64,000 nt of DNA, taken from positions 62,001 through 126,000 of the forward strand of contig JABWCP010000002.1 of the NCBI GenBank assembly GCA_013360215.1, given 5' to 3'. Position numbers and translations under genes: made by a program. Origin of the DNA: a bacterium (lineage in GTDB: Bacteria > CLD3 > SB21). Under the pieces are notes generated by a model. The model was not told where the DNA came from. It saw only the letters and a list, made by a program, of their open reading frames with translations, and did not search any database. Positions 30,001 through 39,098 of the stretch are shown piece by piece (position 1 is the stretch's first letter; every line of letters starts with the position of its first letter).

Positions 30001-30370
30001 CAAGTTTATGAAAACTGCTGCATTAGATGCCGTGGAACCCGGATCAGAAATCATTGAAGCCGTTTACGCGGTCGAACGCCGCTTAAAGGAATTTAATCTC
30101 AAACTCAATGGTGATAATATCCGCGACAAATATCAGTTTGAACGTGCTCCGTCCGTCAGCGATCGAATTGGTCAAATAGAGTACAGTATATGGAACGCTA
30201 CCGCAGCACCGACCGAAACTCAAAAACAATCTTTGACTGTAGTAGCCAAACAAACACCGGCGCTTATGGATGAATTGAAATCCATAGACACCGAAATCAA
30301 ACGTATCGAATCCATGCTTGAGCGTAGTAAAGCGCCTTACACCCCCGGACGTATTCCAGAGAAAAAATAA
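27098..30370 (+). CDS. Exported BNR/sortilin-like propeller protein 2
   Basis: This 1090-aa paralogue of the preceding gene starts 48 nt after its stop with GGAGAATTACT as ribosome-binding site. It has a signal peptide (ending GIAQ), Asp-box repeats (KSVDGGKSW, KTTDGGKTW, KSTDGGANW, VSRDGGASW) and the same C-terminal order (TFGRGFYVLDDYTPLRHL, then KDDGGRIVRRL and NRITWDFRYPSPG). A Lys/Glu-rich insertion (residues about 797-820) is absent from paralogue 1. It is probably periplasmic or at the cell surface. The two are likely co-transcribed, as no terminator lies between them. Confidence 0.88.
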   Translation: MNVRVWFVLCTMLLSAQGIAQKKATETKDPMPSSTFGGLKFRSVGPALTSGRVADFAVNPKNIFEYYVAVASGGVWKTTNAGVTYEPVFDGEGSYSIGCVAIDPSNPNVVWVGSGENNNQRSVAYGDGIYKSVDGGKSWTNMGLKNSEHIGRIAIDPNNSDIVYVAAYGPVWSAGGDRGIYKTTDGGKTWKAVLTVSENTGFNEVIMDPRNSNVLYAAAHQRRRTVFTYIGGGPESALYKSTDGGANWRKINSGLPTVDLGRIGIAISPVNPDVLYAIVEAAEGKSGVYRSDNRGESWEKRGNNSSSGNYYQEIFCDPQNIDKVYYVDFFVMVSLDGGKSFNPIGEKYKHVDNHALWINPANTGHMRVGCDGGIYETYDNGANWEYKWNLPVTQFYKVATDNATPFYYIYGGTQDNNSIGGPSRTLSANGIINTDWFITNEGDGFESQIDPFDANIVYAQSQYGGLVRYDKKSGEVIDIKPVEGENEPGLRWNWDAPLLVSRHKANRVYFGANILFRSDDRGHSWKAISKDMSRGLDRNKLSVMGRVWSIDAVAKNGSTDIYGQLVSIAESPLDENVLYTGTDDGLIHVSRDGGASWTVVDNIPGVPERTYVNQIIASQHDKGTVYAIFNHHRYGDFKPYIFRSRDFGKTWSAIQNNLPERGSVYCVGEDHVRADLLFVGTEFGVFFTIDGGQKWVQLKSGLPTIAVRDLEIQRRENDLVLGTFGRGFYVLDDYTPLRHLKKEDLSKEAMLYPVKDALMFSESRPLGLSEKSYMGENLFSTPNPTVGAVFTYYLAEDIKTVKEKRRASEKEKASKGESVFYPPMDSLKTEELQTEPTLVFTIKDDGGRIVRRLKAPAKKGMNRITWDFRYPSPGPVTFNTPVSYNFYDVLEKGHVAMPGNYSVTMGKIEDGKYTELTPAQSFKAVALNASALSATDKNAFDTFAKSVSDWRRQISSADAYRGELAGKIKFMKTAALDAVEPGSEIIEAVYAVERRLKEFNLKLNGDNIRDKYQFERAPSVSDRIGQIEYSIWNATAAPTETQKQSLTVVAKQTPALMDELKSIDTEIKRIESMLERSKAPYTPGRIPEKK

Positions 30371-30396
30371 AAAATAAATTTTATTTTTTAGATTCT

Positions 30397-30441
30397 AAAG
30401 GCTGCCTGACGAATACAAAATTCTCAGACAGCCTTTTTTTG
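30397..30441 (+). terminator. Rho-independent terminator
   Basis: The stem AAAGGCTGCCTGA/TCAGACAGCCTTT (30397-30409, 30424-30436; one mismatch) is followed by TTTT and marks the end of the BNR pair. Confidence 0.9.
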
Positions 30442-30510
30442 TTTGATTCATGCTTTGATTTTTAGTACTCTTTTTCGGTTTTCTAATCCCGTCTATTAAA
30501 TAATATCTTC

Positions 30511-33500
30511 ATGACATCCCTCAGAATTTCAATATTCGTATTTTACTTTTTTATTTTGCACGCGCTTTATGCACAGAATGAAGAAGGATTGATTCCCACC
30601 CAATATTATTCGACCAGTCAATTTTTTGCGCATAATCAGAATTGGGCCGTAACACAGGATCAGCAAACAGGATTGATCTACGCGGGAAATAATGTTGGCG
30701 TGTTGGAGTTTGACGGAGCCACGTGGCGCATCATTCACACGGCAAACCGAACGATGGTACGTTCGCTGGCTTATGATCCGGTTGGTCAACGTGTTTTAGT
30801 AGGAGCACAGGGCGAATTCGGTTACCTCAAGCCGGATTCAGTTGGTATTATGCGTTACGTATCATTATCTGCCGCCTTGCCGGAGGAAGCGCGTCGTTTT
30901 GTCAACGTATGGCGCATATGGGTTACAAATAAAGGTATCTTCTTTCAAACCAATACGGAAGTTTTTATACTGCAAAACGAAACATTGCGAATCATAAAAC
31001 CGGATCAGTCTTCATTTCATTTTTCTTTTTTTGCTAACGGAAATATATATGTGACTTTGCGCAATGTGGGTTTGCAAAAATTCAATGGCGATCAATTCGA
31101 AACCGTTCCCGGTGGAGATCGTTTTCATAAAACTCCTATTTATGCTGTATTATCGTATGCGCCTGATACCGTATTGATAGCAACACAAGAAGGATTGTTT
31201 CTTGGGTTAAATAACGGAGTGATTCCGTTTGGCGAATCCAGCAAATCGTTTCTCAAAACTAAGCGTGTATATAACGGACTGTCCTTGCCCGATGGACGTT
31301 TCGCTCTGGCTACCTTGACGGGCGGTGTAGCGATTTTAGATCGTAACGGCACAATCGCACGGGTACTGGACAAAAGCAATGGGCTCGGTGACAACGCAGC
31401 AAAAAGTATATTTCTTGACCGGGATAAAGCTTTGTGGGTTCCGTTGGAAAAAGGAATTTGCCGAATAGAATATTTTTCACCGTTCACTTATTTCGATGAT
31501 CGCGTCGGGCTATTAAGCCAGTTTGAGACTTTCGTACGGTGGAAGGGGAAATTTTATATAGGCACTAAGGACGCATTGTATGTGTTGGATCGCCAACAAA
31601 GTTTACATATCCCATACCAATTCAAAACATTATACGATGTACCCGAGGAGCATTGGTCCTTACTGCCGATGGGTGATATTATGTTGGATGCGACATTTCG
31701 AAATGGTATTTATGAAATTTCATCCCACGGCAGAAAACGTATTTCACCCAATAGTACGGCGTTTTTACTGCGATCACGATTGGATACGCATCGTGTTTAT
31801 GCGGCACTCTGGGATGGTTTGTCGTCGGTATATTTGCGTAATGGGATCTGGGTGGATGAAGGTCGTTATGCGGGTATTTCCGACGAAGTGCGCGTCATAG
31901 CCGAAGACAGCGACGGTTCATTATGGATGGATCAAAAAACCGGCGGTTGCGCACGTATGTCCCGCATCAACGATAGTATATACGTGCAGCGGTTTTCAGT
32001 AAAAGACGGTTTGCCTAACCTGACTATTAATCCTTATTTTTTCTTTGGACGAATGTGGTTTGCTACCGATAATGGCGCACTCTACAGATATGATGAAAAA
32101 GCATCACGATTTTATCCTGATACAACGTTGCATCATCGGTTAGGAATCGCAACATCTAAAATGATCTCTCCGATTGGGGAAACATCCGATGGGACATTGT
32201 GGTTTGCTTTGGGTAATGACGAATCAATGCGTTTTGAACCTGCCTATGCCGTGCCTGACGGCGATACTTACCGTGTTACAATTTTGGCACATGGACGATT
32301 AAAGATCAAACTTTCGCCGGGTAATTTTTTCATTGAAGAAAACGCCGTCTGGTTTTATGGACATGACAATTTTTATCGCGTAGATCGTTTACGCGCCAAT
32401 GGGCTTTCACATGATTTCAAAGTAAATATCCGTAAATTTACTCTCAACGATTCGTTATTATACGGCGGTGCTCTTCATAGCGCTTTACCGACGATCGTCG
32501 TACCGTTCGGAACATCTGTCATTCGGGTTGATTACGCAGCCACGGCGTTTGAAAATCAAAATGATATACATTTCAAATTTAAACTTGATGGGTTTGACGA
32601 AGAATGGTCTGCACGTACTACAGAAGCTTTCAAAGAATATACACATCTACCTGAAGGCAAATACACATTTCGCGTCAAAGGTTACAATGTCTACGAATTT
32701 GAATCGTCGGAAGCATTCATAGATTTTATCGTTTTACCGCCATGGTATAGGACATGGTGGAGTTTTGTTCTGTATTTTTTTGTCGGAGCAGGGGTAGTGT
32801 ACGCCGGTTTCCGTTGGCGAGTACGTTTGTTGCGCTTGCGAAATAAAGAGTTATCCGCCAGAGTAGAAGAAAGAACACGCGAACTGGCTTCAGCCAATCA
32901 CGAGATTGAGACGCAACGCGACTTTCTTAAAAATATGAATCAGCAACTTGAAAGCGCACTCAAAGATCTTCGCGAAACGCAAACACAACTCATCCAAACT
33001 GAAAAAATGGCTACTGTCGGACAAATGGTTGCCGGCGTAATGCACGAAATTAATAATCCACTTACTTTTATTTTGCCCAATATCGAATACATCGAAAAAA
33101 GCTGGAAAAAATTAGTAATATATACCGAACGTTCCAAACCGCATGTAGCAGGAGCGCAAGATCCGGAACTATTAGCCATTATCCAAGACATCGAACGCGG
33201 CCTTCTTATTGATGAAACCTTCGGAGCACTAGATTCCATGCGGCGCGGTAGTCAGCGTATCAAACAGGTGGTCGTCAATTTGCGTGCTTTCGCTGCTATG
33301 GACTACTTGCCCAAATCCGAAACCGTAGTGGACGTCCATATTGAGCAGACCGTTGATTTGTTCTTTGGGACTGTAAAGGATATATCATTTGTTAAAAAAC
33401 TTGCTTATCCGACGCCGATTAGGGTGCGCATTCAGGAGTTCAATCAATCCGTCGTTGCGATACTAAACAATGCTGTGCAAGCTATACGTGATGCGGAAAT

Positions 33501-33786
33501 GCAGGGTACGCTCGAACGGGGAAAAGGTGTTATCGAAATTCGTACCCAATCACATAAAGGCGATGCTAACACACTTGAGTTTAGTATCTCCGATAATGGT
33601 ATTGGCATTCCGGAAGATATTCTTCCGAGAATTTTTGAACCTTTTTTTACAACGCGGTCCGTCGGTCAGGGCAGGGGACTCGGACTTTCGGAAGTATATG
33701 CCGTCGTCCATAAGCATAACGGCCTTATTACCACACAGAGTAAAGTCGGGCATGGGACAACCCTTACCATCACGTTACCGGCTTGA
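30511..33786 (+). CDS. Propeller/Y_Y_Y sensor histidine kinase 2 (no receiver or DNA-binding domain)
   Basis: This 1091-aa paralogue of the kinase at 16693 has the same order. It has a signal sequence (ending HALYAQ), regulator propeller, Y_Y_Y domain (about 660-735) and TM helix (about 750-772). A longer coiled coil (RVEERTRELASANHEIETQ) precedes HisKA with His845 (MHEINNPLTFI) and HATPase_c (DNGIGIPEDILPRIFEPFF, GRGLGLSEVYAV). It needs a separate response regulator. Together with kinase 1 it flanks the block of exported hydrolase-like and propeller proteins, suggesting but not proving that these products are their regulon. Confidence 0.92.
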   Translation: MTSLRISIFVFYFFILHALYAQNEEGLIPTQYYSTSQFFAHNQNWAVTQDQQTGLIYAGNNVGVLEFDGATWRIIHTANRTMVRSLAYDPVGQRVLVGAQGEFGYLKPDSVGIMRYVSLSAALPEEARRFVNVWRIWVTNKGIFFQTNTEVFILQNETLRIIKPDQSSFHFSFFANGNIYVTLRNVGLQKFNGDQFETVPGGDRFHKTPIYAVLSYAPDTVLIATQEGLFLGLNNGVIPFGESSKSFLKTKRVYNGLSLPDGRFALATLTGGVAILDRNGTIARVLDKSNGLGDNAAKSIFLDRDKALWVPLEKGICRIEYFSPFTYFDDRVGLLSQFETFVRWKGKFYIGTKDALYVLDRQQSLHIPYQFKTLYDVPEEHWSLLPMGDIMLDATFRNGIYEISSHGRKRISPNSTAFLLRSRLDTHRVYAALWDGLSSVYLRNGIWVDEGRYAGISDEVRVIAEDSDGSLWMDQKTGGCARMSRINDSIYVQRFSVKDGLPNLTINPYFFFGRMWFATDNGALYRYDEKASRFYPDTTLHHRLGIATSKMISPIGETSDGTLWFALGNDESMRFEPAYAVPDGDTYRVTILAHGRLKIKLSPGNFFIEENAVWFYGHDNFYRVDRLRANGLSHDFKVNIRKFTLNDSLLYGGALHSALPTIVVPFGTSVIRVDYAATAFENQNDIHFKFKLDGFDEEWSARTTEAFKEYTHLPEGKYTFRVKGYNVYEFESSEAFIDFIVLPPWYRTWWSFVLYFFVGAGVVYAGFRWRVRLLRLRNKELSARVEERTRELASANHEIETQRDFLKNMNQQLESALKDLRETQTQLIQTEKMATVGQMVAGVMHEINNPLTFILPNIEYIEKSWKKLVIYTERSKPHVAGAQDPELLAIIQDIERGLLIDETFGALDSMRRGSQRIKQVVVNLRAFAAMDYLPKSETVVDVHIEQTVDLFFGTVKDISFVKKLAYPTPIRVRIQEFNQSVVAILNNAVQAIRDAEMQGTLERGKGVIEIRTQSHKGDANTLEFSISDNGIGIPEDILPRIFEPFFTTRSVGQGRGLGLSEVYAVVHKHNGLITTQSKVGHGTTLTITLPA

Positions 33787-33789
33787 TGT

Positions 33790-33826
33790 CAAAAAAAACT
33801 GCGTCGGAAAATATTCCAACGCAGTC
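33790..33826 (-). terminator. Terminator of the minus-strand DUF2911 gene
   Basis: Read on the minus strand, ACTGCGTTGGA/TCCGACGCAGT (11-bp stem with one mismatch) is followed by eight T (33791-33798). It sits between the convergent kinase and DUF2911 genes. Confidence 0.88.
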
Positions 33827-33869
33827 TTAATCTTAAAAATAAAAGCTGTATTTATTAATTCTTACAGCA

Positions 33870-34940
33870 CTATTTACTGTCTTGTAATCTCTTAAGTGTA
33901 TCACCGATACGTTTTTTATTCGCATCGTCTTTGACCAATTTTTGTGCTTTAGTAAAACTTTCAATAGCTCCCTTTTTGTCACCGATAGCCTCAAGCCCGT
34001 CACCAAGACTGTCGTAAACATTCCATGAATCTGGAAATTTTTTAGCGTTAGCACGAAAAACTTCAACCGCTTCGGCGGTTTTGCCTTGACCTAGCAATTG
34101 ATACCCGAATGTATTGAGGTCTGCTTCGGTGGCGTTATCTATAGCTCTTTTTTTGATGGCATCAGCCTCTGTTTTTTTGCCTTGTTTGTCCAAAATAATT
34201 GATTTCAGAAAAAAAGCACTTGTGCCGCCGCCGCTATTAATGGCGCGATCAGTCCATGACAAGGCTTCATCGAGTGAATTATTGCGCAGCGCAAACTGTG
34301 CGGCCTGTGATAACGAACCATGATCCCACGCTTCACGATTTTTGAGGCGTTGGCGAATATAATTGAGTACGATCTGAGGCGTATCAAAGCTGATTGTAAA
34401 CGGAACTTTGACTTTTTCCCAGCGCAGATAGGCGATAGTTTTATTGCGATCGGTATTATCGAAACCGTAACTGAGACGATCTTGAGAATCCGCCATCATC
34501 TGTGGTTTGACGGTAACACGCAGAGCGTCTTCAGATTCTTCATAAAAAAAACTACCCCATGAAGTATAGTTATTATTAAAAATGATTACCCATTGATCCG
34601 TTTCAGGAATCATGTGTATGCTATACGTGCCGGCTTTGAGTATCTGCCCTTCTATTTTAGCATCATGTGTCAAAGTAATCGTCGTATTTTCGTTAGCACC
34701 GGCACGCCAGGGCATAGGTTTTCCATGTCCGAATGGATTGCTTTTTTCCATCCCATAGGGTACTAAATTACCCCAAATCTCACGACCATTGACCGCAGGA
34801 CTACTGTAGGAAATCGTAACTTTGGAAATGCCAACCTCTTGCATGACCATTGCTTCAGGACTGGCATCCGGCAAACGCAAATCCTGCGCTGTAGCCATCA
34901 TGCCGCAAGCCAAGATTACAAAACATAACAACTTTTTCAT
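33870..34940 (-). CDS. Exported DUF2911 protein with C-terminal TPR repeats
   Basis: The 356-aa protein has a signal peptide (ending MMATAQ). A DUF2911 domain follows at about residues 25-160, with RLPDASPEAMVMQEVGISKV, YSSPAVNGREIWGNLVPYG, PWRAGANENTTI and the GTYSIHMIPE strand. TPR repeats come after it (about 210-350; DSWNVYDSLGDGLEAIGDKKGAIE). DUF2911 proteins are common secreted proteins of Bacteroidota with no established function. AGGAGAAACC precedes the ATG. It diverges from the AraC-family gene across a 183-bp promoter region. Confidence 0.9.
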   Translation of the reverse strand: MKKLLCFVILACGMMATAQDLRLPDASPEAMVMQEVGISKVTISYSSPAVNGREIWGNLVPYGMEKSNPFGHGKPMPWRAGANENTTITLTHDAKIEGQILKAGTYSIHMIPETDQWVIIFNNNYTSWGSFFYEESEDALRVTVKPQMMADSQDRLSYGFDNTDRNKTIAYLRWEKVKVPFTISFDTPQIVLNYIRQRLKNREAWDHGSLSQAAQFALRNNSLDEALSWTDRAINSGGGTSAFFLKSIILDKQGKKTEADAIKKRAIDNATEADLNTFGYQLLGQGKTAEAVEVFRANAKKFPDSWNVYDSLGDGLEAIGDKKGAIESFTKAQKLVKDDANKKRIGDTLKRLQDSK

Positions 34941-35123
34941 GGTTTCTCCTAAAAGGATTAATTAAAAGATATGGGACAACGAAAAGTATATGAATAACGT
35001 ATAGATGATGATTTTGTTCCGCGATATTTTCATATTTGATACTTTATAAAAAAAATGTTTATCATAGTTTTTTAATACCTCATATTGTATGTGTAACTAA
35101 AATATCCATTATCTTTAGTTTTT

Positions 35124-36197
35124 ATGATTCTTATTGCCGGTGTCAGCATAGCCGCATTTATAGCCGCTTTATTGATTTCTAAAAAACAAAAAGCACAAGG
35201 CGACGTTATTCTTACGGCATGGATGATGATTATCGCAGTACAAATGCTGTTTTACCATGCGTACATAACCGACATTATTTTCAGATATCCTGCCTTTCTT
35301 GCCTGGGAAAGACCGCTTCCGTTGTTACATGGTGTATTATTGTATTGGTACGTTGCCACGATGACCGATCAAATGCCATCCTCTAAGTTTCTTTTGTATC
35401 TTCATTTTATTCCAACTTTGATTTTTTATCTGGTACTTATTCCATTTTTTTTGCGACCGGTTGAAGAAAAAATTTGGGTTTATCGTAACGAAGGCGCCGG
35501 ATATGAAACATTGGATACACTTCGGATGGGAATGATAATCTTATCGGGTACCATTTACATCATCTGGTCAGCTATTCTTTTGTCCAGGCACAAACGGCGC
35601 ATTTTAAACCGTTTTTCATATGAAGAAAAGATCAATCTTCAATGGTTGCGCATTCTTACATGGGGCTTAGGCGCAGTTTGGTTGCTCATTTTTGTATCCG
35701 ATGAAGTGTTATCCGTTGGTGTTACAATTTTTGTATTTATGATCGGCTTTTTTGGTATTCGGCAATCACGCATTTTTAAAACAACTGAAATTAATTTAGA
35801 AGAACCCGAAAAAGAAAAATATGCCAAATCCGGCTTGACCAAAGAAACAGCTGAGACCCTATACGCAGGCCTGATGAGATTGATGAATGAAGATGCAGTG
35901 TATCAGAAAAATGATCTCTCCATTTATGATCTCGCTACGCGACTTGACGTTCATCCTAATTACCTTTCTCAAGTTATCAACGAACTTGAAAAGAAAAATT
36001 TTTACGATTTCGTTAACCAATATCGGTTAAATCATTTTATCAAACTGATATCCGACACACGAAACCGTCATTTAACGTTTCTTGCTCTAGCCTATGAAAG
36101 TGGGTTCAATTCTAAATCTTCATTCAATCGATATTTCAAAAAGGCGACCGGCAAAACGCCGTCAGAGTATTTTTCGAGCGAAGGACTAGTGAATTAA
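35124..36197 (+). CDS. Membrane-anchored AraC-family transcriptional regulator
   Basis: The 357-aa product has an N-terminal half with about seven TM helices (residues 1-215), a linker, and a C-terminal AraC/XylS double helix-turn-helix (about 255-352: SIYDLATRLDVHPNYLSQVIN ... LAYESGFNSKSSFNRYFKKATG, PSEYF). This membrane-HTH layout is typical of Bacteroidota and relatives. The signal is probably sensed in or near the membrane. The target is unknown. The divergent DUF2911 gene is the nearest candidate, an inference from position only. Confidence 0.9.
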   Translation: MILIAGVSIAAFIAALLISKKQKAQGDVILTAWMMIIAVQMLFYHAYITDIIFRYPAFLAWERPLPLLHGVLLYWYVATMTDQMPSSKFLLYLHFIPTLIFYLVLIPFFLRPVEEKIWVYRNEGAGYETLDTLRMGMIILSGTIYIIWSAILLSRHKRRILNRFSYEEKINLQWLRILTWGLGAVWLLIFVSDEVLSVGVTIFVFMIGFFGIRQSRIFKTTEINLEEPEKEKYAKSGLTKETAETLYAGLMRLMNEDAVYQKNDLSIYDLATRLDVHPNYLSQVINELEKKNFYDFVNQYRLNHFIKLISDTRNRHLTFLALAYESGFNSKSSFNRYFKKATGKTPSEYFSSEGLVN

Positions 36198-36242
36198 CTC
36201 TGAATCAGAAAACGAATTTAACAAATATTCACCAATCATCGC

Positions 36243-36833
36243 ATGACCTCTTTTCTTCTTTACATCATATTCGCTTATCTCATCGGGGGTCTGTGTGGGG
36301 CGTATTATCTGCTACGCTGGAAAATAGGCGAAAACCTCCGCGATCACGGGAGTGGAAACCTGGGTGCGACGAACGCTGGAAGAGTACTTGGAAAAGCAGG
36401 CTTTATTATTACGTTTTTATGGGATGCTGGTAAAGGCTCAGCGATCATTTATGTGGCTCGAATTTTGGATTATGATCAACCTCTTATCTGGATTTGCGCC
36501 ATCGCCGTAGTGGCCGGCCATATCTGGCCGATCCAATTGCAATTTAAAGGAGGCAAAGGCGCTGCTACACTGATTGGAATATTAGTAGTATTGGACGCAT
36601 ATTTGCTGTGGCCATTACTTATTATTTTTCTGACGTCTTTTGTGATTCTACGAAAATTCGGTATAGCCGGTGCTCTGGCTTTCTTTACTTTACCATTCGT
36701 CGTATGGCTGCGAGGCTATGAACCACTCTCTGTAATACTCAGTATCATTCTGACGATCATTGTCATTTTCGCATACCGCGATCATATCGTTACGTTTGTA
36801 AGTGTATTTAAAAAAAGAAGCCGGAATAAATAA
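36243..36833 (+). CDS. plsY: Glycerol-3-phosphate acyltransferase PlsY
   Basis: PlsY transfers the acyl group from acyl-phosphate to glycerol-3-phosphate, the first step of phospholipid synthesis. The 196-aa protein has the usual five or so TM helices and the three PlsY loops: GSGNLGATNAGRVLG, GHIWPIQLQFKGGKGAAT (the conserved GKG segment), and the region around VVWLRGYEPLS. The length is normal. It lies 45 nt after the AraC-type regulator. Confidence 0.95.
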   Translation: MTSFLLYIIFAYLIGGLCGAYYLLRWKIGENLRDHGSGNLGATNAGRVLGKAGFIITFLWDAGKGSAIIYVARILDYDQPLIWICAIAVVAGHIWPIQLQFKGGKGAATLIGILVVLDAYLLWPLLIIFLTSFVILRKFGIAGALAFFTLPFVVWLRGYEPLSVILSIILTIIVIFAYRDHIVTFVSVFKKRSRNK

Positions 36834-36883
36834 GCCGCTATCTATATTATAAAGTAAATTGCAAAAATTTTAGGAGAAACTAT

Positions 36884-37789
36884 ATGTCCATACGTCCAGT
36901 CAAACGCATTATTCAGTCCACACCTACGATGGAAGGTGCCGGCGTAAGGCTACGACGCGCTTTTGGTTTTGGTAATACGGAGGATTATGATCCTTTTTTG
37001 ATGTTAGACGATTTTAGAAATGATAATCCAAATGATTATATGGCCGGTTTCCCATGGCATCCGCATCGTGGTATAGAAACCATTACTTATGTATTAGCCG
37101 GTAATGTAGAGCACAAAGACAGTTTAGGCAATGCGGGTTCGCTTGGCGCAGGTGATGTACAGTGGATGACAGCCGGCAGCGGCATTTTACATCAGGAAAT
37201 GCCCCAAGGCGATGCGCAAGGGCGAATGCACGGTTTTCAGTTGTGGGCCAATCTTCCTTCTTCGCTCAAAATGACAGGCCCGCGTTATCAAGATGTCAAA
37301 AGTAAAGACATCCCGGAGATTTCAGAAGATGACGGCACAAAAATACGTGTTGTATGCGGCGACTACGGAGGACAGAAAGGGCCAGTGGACGGTATTGCCG
37401 CAGATCCTCGGTATCTTGATGTGTTTGTTCCGCCGGGAAAACGTAAAACTTTAAAAGTAGAAACTTACCGGCAAGCATTTGCATATATATTTGAAGGCTC
37501 CGGTTCGTTTCGCGATGCTTCACAGCCGCATGGTGTTTTGACTGAGGCGCCGGATGACCATGATAATGTGTTACGCTCGAAGGCCGGAAATCGTTCATTG
37601 GTGCTTTTTGACTCCGGTGACGAAGTCACCGTACAAGCGGGCGATGAAGGGATTCGATTTTTATTAGTTTCCGGGCGACCGATCAAAGAACCCGTCGCAT
37701 GGTATGGCCCGATCGTGATGAATACCAATGCTGAGCTTCAACAAGCCGTTTCCGAATTACGAAACGGAACTTTTATCAAACATGGATAA
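36884..37789 (+). CDS. Pirin family protein
   Basis: This 301-aa bicupin has the metal ligands of pirins in place: H59 and H61 (FPWHPHRGIETI), H103 (GILHQEMP) and E105. Pirins bind Fe and some act as quercetin dioxygenases or redox sensors; which applies here is unknown. The C-terminal cupin domain (RPIKEPVAWYGPIVMNT) is complete. TAGGAGAAACTAT is a strong ribosome-binding site. It starts a + strand run of small metabolic and stress genes. Confidence 0.93.
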   Translation: MSIRPVKRIIQSTPTMEGAGVRLRRAFGFGNTEDYDPFLMLDDFRNDNPNDYMAGFPWHPHRGIETITYVLAGNVEHKDSLGNAGSLGAGDVQWMTAGSGILHQEMPQGDAQGRMHGFQLWANLPSSLKMTGPRYQDVKSKDIPEISEDDGTKIRVVCGDYGGQKGPVDGIAADPRYLDVFVPPGKRKTLKVETYRQAFAYIFEGSGSFRDASQPHGVLTEAPDDHDNVLRSKAGNRSLVLFDSGDEVTVQAGDEGIRFLLVSGRPIKEPVAWYGPIVMNTNAELQQAVSELRNGTFIKHG

Positions 37790-37806
37790 TTTATTTTAAA
37801 ACATTC

Positions 37807-38403
37807 ATGGCTAAGCCGCTGTCAAAACCTCTTTTTTTTCCTACCTCGGAAGATCTGCGACGTTGGTTCGAAAAATATCATGACACCGCCGACGAATTAG
37901 TTGTAGGTTATTACAAAAAAGCTACAGGGAAGCCTAGCATTACTTGGCAGGATTCAGTAGATCAGGCTTTGTGTTTTGGATGGATTGACAGCATACGGCA
38001 TAAGATTAACGCCGAAGCGTTTCAGAATCGATTTACACCGCGTAAGCCGGGTAGCATCTGGAGCGAGGTGAATACAAAGAGATTTAGAGAACTCAACAAA
38101 GAAGGAATGATACATCCCTCTGGTTTGGAGGCGTTCAAAAAACGCGATATAAAAAAATCTAAACTATATTCCTACGAAAGAGCAAATGCAGATTTACCGG
38201 ATGCCCTCATTTCGATCTTTCAGAGCAATGTCGTAGCGTGGGATTTCTTTGAATTGCAATCACCATCGTATCGCAAAGCGGCAATTTGGTGGGTGGTAAG
38301 CGCCAAACAGGATGCCACACAAAAAAAGCGTCTTAATATCCTCGTCAAGGATTCAGAAAATAAGCGCCCCATTGCACTTTTACGCCGCCCTTCAAAAAAG
38401 TAG
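37807..38403 (+). CDS. YdeI/OmpD-associated family protein
   Basis: The 198-aa protein shows the family pattern FFPTSEDLRRWFEKYHDTADELVVGYYKK, DSVDQALCFGWIDSIRHKI and RFTPRKPGSIWSEVN. Members are annotated as bacteriocin-protection or YdeI/OmpD-associated, but the biochemistry is not settled. It follows pirin by 17 nt, so co-transcription is likely. Confidence 0.9.
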   Translation: MAKPLSKPLFFPTSEDLRRWFEKYHDTADELVVGYYKKATGKPSITWQDSVDQALCFGWIDSIRHKINAEAFQNRFTPRKPGSIWSEVNTKRFRELNKEGMIHPSGLEAFKKRDIKKSKLYSYERANADLPDALISIFQSNVVAWDFFELQSPSYRKAAIWWVVSAKQDATQKKRLNILVKDSENKRPIALLRRPSKK

Positions 38404-38468
38404 TTGCCACGCGCTCAAAGCGGTTGTATTTTGCACCAACATATCACATTATTTCCTAATTCATCAAT

Positions 38469-39032
38469 ATGGCGCGCACACCTTCGAACATGGCCTCGCT
38501 CGGGACATTCGCTCCTGATTTTGACCTTCCTGATGTTATCTCCAAAAAAAACATTAAACTGGCGGGTTTCAATGAAAAACCAGCTTTGCTCGTTATGTTT
38601 ATCAGCAGGCATTGCCCTTTTGTAGTGCATGTCGAAAATGAATTAGCGCGTATCGGAAAAGATTACCCGCAGATCGGCATTGTAGCCATTTGTTCCAATG
38701 ATATCGAAAATTATCCTGAAGACGCACCGGATCAATTACGCGAACAAGCTAACCGGTTACAATTTACTTTTCCGTATTTGTACGATGCCTCGCAAGAGAC
38801 CGCTAAGAATTATAAAGCAGCTTGTACTCCGGATTTCTTTTTATATGACCAGTCGCGCCGTTTGGTTTACAGGGGACAGTTGGACGATAGTCGCCCTAAT
38901 AGCGGCATTCCGGTTACAGGAAGCGATCTACGCAATGCGATAGAGGCCGTGCTTTCCGGTCATCGGCCTTCATTAGAGCAGCGGCCGAGCCTCGGCTGCA
39001 ATATCAAATGGAAATCCGGTAATGAACCTTAA
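38469..39032 (+). CDS. Thioredoxin-fold redoxin (AhpC/TSA-like)
   Basis: The 187-aa cytoplasmic protein has a thioredoxin-like fold: GTFAPDFDLPDV, LLVMFISRHCPFVVHVENEL with Cys49, the cis-Pro region AACTPDFFLYD, and GQLDDSRPNSG. It has one active-site Cys in the CPF context, plus Cys in ACTPD, rather than a CxxC. This is the pattern of the thioredoxin-family proteins next to redoxins. It is probably a peroxide or thiol stress protein. An alternative start is M8. Confidence 0.88.
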   Translation: MARTPSNMASLGTFAPDFDLPDVISKKNIKLAGFNEKPALLVMFISRHCPFVVHVENELARIGKDYPQIGIVAICSNDIENYPEDAPDQLREQANRLQFTFPYLYDASQETAKNYKAACTPDFFLYDQSRRLVYRGQLDDSRPNSGIPVTGSDLRNAIEAVLSGHRPSLEQRPSLGCNIKWKSGNEP

Positions 39033-39098
39033 TGTAGTATGCGTATCCACGTATTGGCATTATATATTGAGAGCAACAATAAAACAAAAGGCGCGATC

